In this document: in pieces, positions 57,378-64,000 of the stretch
Numbering within the stretch: position 1 is the first letter of the stretch
Layout of the letters: each line of letters opens with the position of its first letter
Assembly (NCBI GenBank): GCA_019044685.2
Contig: JAGTXX020000016.1
Location: 434,001-498,000, forward strand
Source: Nannochloris sp. 'desiccata'
Lineage: Eukaryota > Chlorophyta > Trebouxiophyceae > Chlorellales > Chlorellaceae
DNA: 64,000 nt
Direction: 5' to 3'
The notes under the pieces: generated by a model
Database searches by the model: none
What the model saw: the letters and a program-made list of their open reading frames with translations, nothing else
What the model was told of the DNA's origin: nothing
Position numbers and translations under genes: made by a program

Positions 57378-57977
57378 ATGCTGGTGGCGTGCGTTAGAAA
57401 CTCAAGGAACTCGCAAGTCTTGGCATCGCAGATCACAAAACGAATGGCAACTTCTCGCTCTTTGCAAGGCAACTACACGTATGAATGGCCTCGTCCCGCT
57501 GTGACAGTTGATGCGATTCTTGTTTCCAAGGAGACACCTTCCAAGGTCTTGTTGATTCAAAGAAAACAAAATCCCTTTGCTGGAGAATGGGCATTGCCGG
57601 GAGGATTTGTTGACGAGTTGGAGCCACTCCACCAGGCTGCTGCCCGTGAGCTACAAGAAGAGACGTCTGTCGATCCCTTAGAAGTGGGAGGATTTATCCA
57701 AATAGGAGCGTATGGAAACCCAGGCCGAGACCCTAGAGGATGGACAATTGGCGTAGCGTTTGCGACATTTGTCGGTTCAAGCAATGCTTTAAGAATTGAA
57801 GCGGCAGACGACGCTGCAGCAGTAGAGTGGTACAATATAGAGGAATTGCCAAAATTAGCATTTGATCATGGAGATATGCTTCGGGATACGTTTACAAGGC
57901 TTAGTAAGGAAAAAGAGGCGACGGAGATGCCGGCGTTGAAAGAAGCACTTCAACGGGCTGCAGCAAAGCTCAGTTGA
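57378..57977 (+). CDS. Nudix hydrolase, ADP-ribose/NADH pyrophosphatase type
   Basis: 199 residues in one exon. The first 22 residues (MLVACVRNSRNSQVLASQIT) could target mitochondria or plastid, with an internal start at MATSRSLQGNYTYEWPRP. The domain shows VTVDAILVSKE, LLIQRKQNPFAGEWALPGGF and the Nudix box GFVDELEPLHQAAARELQEE with the metal-binding REL-x-EE Glu residues, then GRDPRGWTIGVAFATFV. The RGW-T block is frequent in ADP-ribose pyrophosphatases and in related bacterial NrtR-like Nudix domains. It would hydrolyse a nucleoside diphosphate-linked substrate; the exact one is not known. Confidence 0.9.
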   Translation: MLVACVRNSRNSQVLASQITKRMATSRSLQGNYTYEWPRPAVTVDAILVSKETPSKVLLIQRKQNPFAGEWALPGGFVDELEPLHQAAARELQEETSVDPLEVGGFIQIGAYGNPGRDPRGWTIGVAFATFVGSSNALRIEAADDAAAVEWYNIEELPKLAFDHGDMLRDTFTRLSKEKEATEMPALKEALQRAAAKLS

Positions 57978-58148
57978 TGATAACACCGTGCATATTTTAA
58001 AACTCAGTTCGGCCAACTACTACATTATAACACACAGATTTTACATTTGTTTAGTTTGGTTCTTTCGTCTCATTTCAAACAGCATACACATGTATTTGCT
58101 ACCAAAATTGATTAGTAATATCAATTAAATTATAAATTCTTCTAAAAA

Positions 58149-60401
58149 TTACTCGCCATCTGAGAAGTTATCTCCCCTTGCCACAACTGCCATGAAAGCC
58201 TCTTGGGGCAGCTCTATCTTACCAAACTGTTTCATACGCTTCTTACCAGCAGCCTGCTTTTTCAGCAATTTCTTCTTACGGGAGATATCTCCGCCATAAC
58301 ACTTGGCCAACACATCTTTTCTCAAGGCAGAAATTGTTTCCGAAGCGATGACTTTTGAGCCAATCGCAGCTTGAATTGGCACTTTGAACTGCTGCCTAGG
58401 CACAATCTCCTTTAACTTTTTAACCAGCATCTTCCCTACAGCATAAGCATTATCTTTATGACAAATAGTCGCCAAGGGATCTATCAATTCTTGGTTAATC
58501 TTTACTTCTAACAGTACCAAATCATTTTTTTGATACCCGGTGATTTTATATTCCATACTTGCATACCCCTTTGTTCTCGATTTTAACTGATCAAAGAAAT
58601 CAGTAACTACTTCAGCTAACGGCATGTTGTATACCAGAGTCGTACGGGTTTCTGTCAGGTACGTCATGTCGACATATTCACCTCGGCGTTGTTGAGCCAA
58701 CTCCATAATAGACCCCACATATTCTTTAGGAGTAATCATTTCAACACGGACGTATGGTTCACTGATATAATCACGGACATTAGGGTCAGGAAGTTTGGAA
58801 GGGCAATCTACAATGTGCTCTTTTCCGTCATTGGTGACGCATTTAAAAACCACTGTGGGGGCGGTGGTGATGAGATCCAAATCGTATTCACGTTCAAGAC
58901 GTTCTTGGACGATTTCCATATGAAGTAATCCCAGAAATCCGCAACGGAAGCCGAAACCCATTGCTGAAGAAACTTCAGGTTCAAAGGTTAAAGCAGCATC
59001 GTTTAATTGCAATTTCAAAAGAGCCTCTCGAAGTTCGGGATACTGCTCAGAGTCTGTAGGGAACAGGCCGCAGAAAACCATTGGCATGGCTTCAGCATAC
59101 CCAGGTAACGCTTCCTCTGCAGGAGCGCGTTTTAATGTGATAGTATCACCTACACGAGCGTCTGCTACTTGTTTAATACTGGCTGCTATGTAACCGACCT
59201 CGCCAGCATAAATTTCTTCAACTTCAATGGCTTTAGGGGCGAGAACACCGAGCTCAACGATATCATACTCACATCCAGTATTCATAAATTTAATAAGATC
59301 GCCTTTACGTACACACCCATCCATAACTCGGAACTGTACCACAACCCCTTTGTAGGCATCATAGTACGAATCAAAGATTAATGCACGCAAAGGTTTCTCT
59401 CTAGAATCTTTCGGAGGAGGAACACGCTCGACAACAGCTTCTAAAATTTCATTAATTCCAATACCTTGCTTTGCAGATGCCATAATTGCGTTACTGCAAT
59501 CCAACCCGATCACTTCTTCGATTTCTCTTCGAACTCGCTCAGGATCAGCTCCTGGTAAATCAATCTTATTCAACACGGGAATAATTTCTAAATCATTTTC
59601 CAATGCAAGGTATACATTCGCCAATGTCTGCGCTTCTACACCTTGAGACGCATCTACTACCAGCAAACATCCTTCACATGCAGCTAATGACCGAGACACC
59701 TCGTATGTAAAATCAACATGCCCAGGTGTGTCAATTAAATTCAAAGCATAGGTTTGCCCATCCTTCGCTTTATATTTCATTCTGGCAGTGTTCAATTTGA
59801 TAGTAATACCGCGCTCGCGTTCTAAATCCATGCCATCGAGGTACTGGGCTTGCATGTCTCTGTTTTCAACAGTGTCGGTGGTGATGAGAAGTTGATCAGC
59901 GAGGGTCGACTTGCCGTGATCGATGTGAGCGATGATAGAGAAGTTACGTACACGCCCTGGTGGGACCTGTTTAGTTTTGGGGGAGAAGATCAGAAGACTT
60001 GTTAGAACATGGATAAAGCAACGTACAGAAAAAAGCGGTGGCGGGCAAAAGGAAAACAACGGCGACAGCTTTATTTAAAAGCTTTATTTAAATAATTAAA
60101 CACTTGCTTTTTGTACTTTGCCCTTTGCATAATTTGCGTTTTCTTTAAATTCAGATGAAGGCTTCACTGCAGCAGCGACTGTCAAGAGGCTGCCTTGCTG
60201 CCTGCAAGAACGAGTGTCGTTGCCAGCCGCAGCCACAGAAGGTGCTACCACGGGAGTGCCAGCGAACGCTCGTATTTCCTGCCTCAATTTGCTGTTGTGT
60301 TTTGCGATTAACGTGCTGGAACTTCCAGCAGAGGGGCCAACATGGCGGCCTGTGCTGCTGGCTAGGCCATGAGACCTCACATTACATCCCTGAGAAAGCA
60401 T
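58149..60401 (-). CDS. LEPA: Plastid translation elongation factor 4 (LepA)
   Basis: Exon 1 (60108-60401) encodes a 98-residue Ser/Ala-rich transit peptide from ATG 60401 (an upstream TTG at 60416 is not a start). The intron starts with GCAAGT and ends AAACAG, joining KGKVQK to [20 protein letters not shown]. Exon 2 is 59966-58149, total 703 residues. GTPase motifs: [12 protein letters not shown], the G2/switch I region ([11 protein letters not shown]), DTPGHVDF and NKIDLPGAD. The EF4 mark is the C-terminal domain with [20 protein letters not shown] and no domain IV of EF-G. It back-translocates stalled ribosomes under ionic or light stress in plastids. Confidence 0.94.
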
Positions 60402-60690
60402 GGCGAGGGGATACAATGCAGCTCCTACGCCTTGACTCTGCAGTAATGCTAAAATTTCTTTCTGTATGCAGTAGTAAGGAAATTATTGTTTCTGATTGCT
60501 TATCTACAAGGTATCGAGCGTGGATATGTGAGTTTCGTTTTTTTTTGGCTGTCGAGTTCTTCACTTCCCCAAAACGGCATATTTCAAATTTTGAATATAT
60601 ACAAAGCATGAACACATCAATCTAAATCTAAATAACGCGGCCGACATGGCCAGCTTCATACTTTAATTTCATCAGTTTGAAATCTCTCGA

Positions 60691-62406
60691 ATGGATGGCA
60701 GACCAGAGACCCCTCGGGGTCTTTTCAAAACGCCATCCATGGGCCCTGTGGAATGGAAAGAAGCTGAAAGTCTGCTCCCACAAACGCCCATCCAGAGCGG
60801 TGCGTTTGAGCTCTCTGGGTATCCAGTCGGAGATGCCCGAAGGGCCCGCCAAGCCCTTTACGGAAGCCATTTCTTATCTACCTGGGGTCAGCGAGCCTGG
60901 GAATTTCTTGTCGGCCTGGTCATGCTGGAAATACACCCTTCCTCGTTGCTTCTGGTATCGATATTCGGCTTGTGTGATGCAGCTGCTGTCGTCCTTTTTG
61001 GCCCCGCTGTTGGCCTCTTTGTAGACTCAATGCCGAGATTGAAGGCTGCCTGTACCATGTATATTGTACAAAATACAGCTGTAGCAGTCTCTGCGGCATC
61101 CTGTCTCACGCTGGTTTTAAATTGGGGCTCTCTCGCTTATCCTTCTTCTTCGACTGAAACCACTTCGGGTACTTTATTACCCTCACCTCATCATGGCCTC
61201 GCCTATTGGGTTTTTGTCGTTATAGCCATACTCGCAGGCTCTATTTCTTCAATTGGAGCTCTCGGTGCTACGCTTTGTGTAGAAAGAGAGTGGACAAAAA
61301 CTCTAAGTGGCACCGACTCTGTTCAATTAGCTTCAATGAATGCAGTAATGAAGAGAATTGACCTTACCTGTTTAATTGCAAGCCCAATAGGAGTTGGCTT
61401 GCTAATGGCGTATAGACTAGATGCAGCGATAATAGGGGTGCTGGTGTGGAACGTAGCAGCGTGGATTCCAGAATGTAGTTTATTGAAAAGAGCGCAAAAT
61501 GCCAGTCCAGTGCTTGCGACGCCCAAGCCGTCGTTCAGCGGTGCTGATAGCAGTGGCACTACTGCGAACGGAAATAATAATAATACGAATAGAAGAAGTG
61601 GTAGTGATGCTTTTGTTCCTAATGAATATAGAAGCAGTAAACTAGGTAGCTGCTGGGCTAATTTAAAAGTAGTCGAAAGAATTCAAACACAACTTTCCGG
61701 CTGGGCAGCATATATTCATCAACCTGCTGCGCCTGCTGCGCTTTCCTTAGCACTTCTCTACCTCACAGTCATGTCATTTGGCACTTTAATGACTGCGTAT
61801 CTTAAATGGAGTGGCATAAAAGAAGCAGAATTATCAATATACAGAGGTGTTGGGGCACTCTCGGGGATTGCAGCAACACTCGTCTTTCCCACTCTACAAA
61901 AGAAGTGGGGTCTAATACCTACCGGCGCTGCTGCGATTTGGGCACAGCTGCTATGCCTTGTACTTGCAGCAACTCCTGCTATACTTTCAAGGACGAATAA
62001 CCCGCTATTAGAAGAAGATGGAGAAGACGGCACCGGCACCACCGGGAATTCATCGTCATCTTCATCTGCGCTTGTTATGAGGCTTTTATTGGGATTAATA
62101 CTCTCCCGCTTCGGTCTTTGGGGTTTTGACCTCGCTGTCAACCAAATTCTTCAAGAAACTGTCCCTTCTGTGAATTTAGGGGCTGTGAATGGGGTGCAAG
62201 GGAGCTTACAAAGTCTTTTTCAAATGCTGGCCTATGTGGCAGGAGTGGTTATTTGGCGGCCAACCCAGTTTTCTTTTTTGATGGCTGGGAGTGTCGTAGC
62301 TGTAGCAGCAGCTGCATTGCTGTTTACACTGTATGGTCTCCGTGTACGGTTTAATCATTTGAATGTGGTAACAGCAACCTCTTTGCCAGCTGTTCTTCCA
62401 CCTTAA
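60691..62406 (+). CDS. Ferroportin/IREG-like metal exporter (SLC40)
   Basis: 571 residues in one exon. An N-terminal soluble stretch is followed by about eleven hydrophobic helices: ARQALYGSHFLSTWGQRAWE at the first, VSIFGLCDAAAVVLFGPAVG, LFVDSMPRLKAACTMYIVQN, a Ser/Thr loop, IAILAGSISSIGALGATLCV, EREWTKTLSGTDSVQLASMN, VMKRIDLTCLIASPIGVGLL, a long hydrophilic central loop, LTVMSFGTLMTAYLKWSGIK and LILSRFGLWGFDLAVNQILQ. ERDWV-like and NA-MKRIDL blocks are the signature of ferroportin/IREG. Plant IREG1/2 export Fe, Co or Ni to the vacuole or outside; a plastid IREG3 also exists. The N-terminus is not clearly a transit peptide. Confidence 0.85.
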   Translation: MDGRPETPRGLFKTPSMGPVEWKEAESLLPQTPIQSGAFELSGYPVGDARRARQALYGSHFLSTWGQRAWEFLVGLVMLEIHPSSLLLVSIFGLCDAAAVVLFGPAVGLFVDSMPRLKAACTMYIVQNTAVAVSAASCLTLVLNWGSLAYPSSSTETTSGTLLPSPHHGLAYWVFVVIAILAGSISSIGALGATLCVEREWTKTLSGTDSVQLASMNAVMKRIDLTCLIASPIGVGLLMAYRLDAAIIGVLVWNVAAWIPECSLLKRAQNASPVLATPKPSFSGADSSGTTANGNNNNTNRRSGSDAFVPNEYRSSKLGSCWANLKVVERIQTQLSGWAAYIHQPAAPAALSLALLYLTVMSFGTLMTAYLKWSGIKEAELSIYRGVGALSGIAATLVFPTLQKKWGLIPTGAAAIWAQLLCLVLAATPAILSRTNNPLLEEDGEDGTGTTGNSSSSSSALVMRLLLGLILSRFGLWGFDLAVNQILQETVPSVNLGAVNGVQGSLQSLFQMLAYVAGVVIWRPTQFSFLMAGSVVAVAAAALLFTLYGLRVRFNHLNVVTATSLPAVLPP

Positions 62407-62591
62407 AAAAAAATTGACTAGATTAGATACCCCCCCACCCACACCCTCACCTGAACTTTGGTACTTTTTACTATCTATGTTACAAGTTTATAATAAGAAT
62501 TGCAACAGTATCAATCGTTTCATTCTGTTATTTTTTTAATTTTGTAAAAATTACCATTATTTCATTCTGTGAGATAAACGAAAAATTACCA

Positions 62592-64000
62592 CTACTCCTC
62601 TCCATTTTCCTTGGCTGCAGCTTCTGCCAATAACACTTCTACTCTTTCTTTTTTCCTTTCATCTCCCCGTTTTCTATACTCTCTATACGATCTAATAAAC
62701 TCCTCATACTCTTCTTCTTCATAAAACAACATGTCTAAATCACCTTCCCAGTCCTCCCATTCTTCCCCCTGTAACAAGGAACTCATCGCTGGCAACAACC
62801 ACTCTTGTGCAAATCGTTGTTGCGCCTCTTCCCCTGAGGCAGGTAACGTCAACCTGTCGCCGCTGGTAGAAGACGCTTGCGCAGCTTTTCCATCCCAACT
62901 GGTACGGAAAGGACTAAACTCTGCACCTGCTAGAACTAAACTACATGCCGGTGCGAGCGGTAAATTCACTCGAGCAGGTGCTGCTAAGGAAGCTTGTACT
63001 AATTCTAATGGAATTATACCCAGAGCAACAGCAGTGGCTGCCCCTACCATATGCCTAATTTGATGCAGCATAAAGGACGCTCCTTGCACTGAGAGACGGA
63101 TACAAGGAGGACCACCAGGCGCTAATGTAATCAATTCTCTAGAAACTTCACAGTCGCCTATAAATCGATAATGGCGACGTGTAATAGGGTCCTCTAATTT
63201 GCGTTCTGAATACCAGGTAGGTTGAATAAGACCTTTAGGACGGGCAGGTACGGGTGCTGCTTCCGCAGATTTAATAGACTCGGCAATGTCCAGTGCTGCT
63301 TCATCAGGGGCGGCGGCGGCGGCGGCTGTATTTTCATCGTCGGAAATTAAATTTTCTTCCTCTGGTATACTTTCTTCTTCATCGTGTTCTTCGCCATCAT
63401 CTCTGCTTCCAGAAGAGGTACGTCTACTCCCACCTTTACCACTATACCCACCACGGCGTGAGTTCTTTTCTTCACGGTAGAGCCTTCTACGCGTATAATT
63501 GTGGAAAGGGTAGCTTCCTTCAAAAGTTTTCCACGCCTCTTCAAGCAGCTCAATTTTGTTTTCGTATATTTTACTTAAACTGCCCGTCCCCTGAATACCT
63601 AAAATTGACGCAGGTAAATAATAATGATACCGTCTTCTATTGCATTCAGTCCGTGCATCGAAGCTTTTTGTCACTCGTTGCACGCTGAATACCTTAATTT
63701 CAGGAGGCAGGTGAGAATTTATTGTTTCTGATAATTTGATCCCGGCGGGATCACTTTCAAAGGCTTCAGGGTCACATTCCATCTTCATTGCAACGACAGT
63801 TGCAAGACTGTGGACGCTTTTATCTGTACGGCTGGATCGAGACCAGCCTAGTTTTTTTAACGCGCCCATATTTGAAGGGAGAATCCCTCCGGCGGCAAAA
63901 ATTGCCGCTTCCAAGGCGTCCTCTATAGTTTGTTGCGGAGCGTTATCTGGTTGTGCTTGAAGTCCACGGTAGCCAGTGCCTTCATAACCGACGTATAACG
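62592..64000 (-). CDS. tRNA pseudouridine synthase, PUS1/TruA family (5' partial)
   Basis: Open from the window end ([20 protein letters not shown]) to the TAA near 62592, giving about 469 residues. The TruA-family active site is [20 protein letters not shown] with catalytic Asp in RTD. It continues [20 protein letters not shown], a long acidic Gly/Glu insert (about 200-255), [40 protein letters not shown] and [24 protein letters not shown] text. It converts U to pseudouridine in tRNA. The insert between the two halves is typical of eukaryotic PUS1 proteins. The start codon and any targeting peptide lie beyond 64000. Confidence 0.92.

Noticed and set aside
60155..60625. 156-codon plus ORF
   Set aside because: Antisense to the EF4 transit peptide exon and its upstream flank.
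1..64000. tRNA, rRNA, CRISPR arrays, viral genes
   Set aside because: Looked for T-loop and cloverleaf text, regular spacer arrays and viral capsid or polymerase motifs; none seen.

Overview
This is a nuclear segment of a plastid-bearing green alga, probably a compact-genome chlorophyte of the Chlorella/trebouxiophyte type. Four things suggest this. Genes are about 2 kb apart on both strands and most have zero or one short GT-AG or GC-AG intron. A hexose/H+ symporter reads very like the Chlorella HUP proteins. A PPR-SmR-cyclin protein belongs to a class described from green algae. UGUAA-type poly(A) signals, the chlorophyte signal, follow several genes (for example TGTAA at about 1098, 6124, 19011 and 33879). 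Plastid functions include EF4/LepA, an RH22-type DEAD helicase, thioredoxin y, a SAM carrier, a GIY-YIG protein, a DUF6816 lumenal protein and the PPR protein. The genus is inference.

Layout. 1-2256: end of a membrane protein gene, a small organelle-type LEA-like protein, and NDUFAF6 (complex I assembly). 2257-6742: accessory region with a decayed Ndc10/Crypton-like recombinase ORF of different base composition, two copies of a diverged repeat of about 325 bp, and a small coiled-coil membrane protein. 6743-18900: RCC2, a 62-base pure G run, a GIY-YIG protein, a tiny three-exon gene, hexose transporter, topoisomerase III, SAM carrier and PP2C. 19068-31708: a SnoaL-like pair, an R3H-DEIH-ankyrin-RGG helicase, a nine-exon coiled-coil gene, thioredoxin y and a zinc transporter. 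31990-39965: RH22, a 2.2 kb purine-rich gene-free spacer, and the PPR-SmR-cyclin gene. 40274-51050: GT31 galactosyltransferase, glucosidase II alpha, HDAC and DHX37/Dhr1. 51226-64000: small membrane protein, DUF6816, a 94-aa gene, two membrane-anchored methyltransferases, Nudix, EF4, a ferroportin-like carrier and a pseudouridine synthase (cut by the window edge).

Most of this is ordinary housekeeping. ER/Golgi glycan genes recur (glucosidase II, GT31, two methyltransferases), as do organelle RNA and translation genes, but I see no operon-like unit. Four conserved genes carry apparent single-base frameshifts at homopolymers (DHX37 carries two), which looks like assembly error. About one in five inferred introns appears to start with GC instead of GT. 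I found no tRNA, rRNA or CRISPR array.
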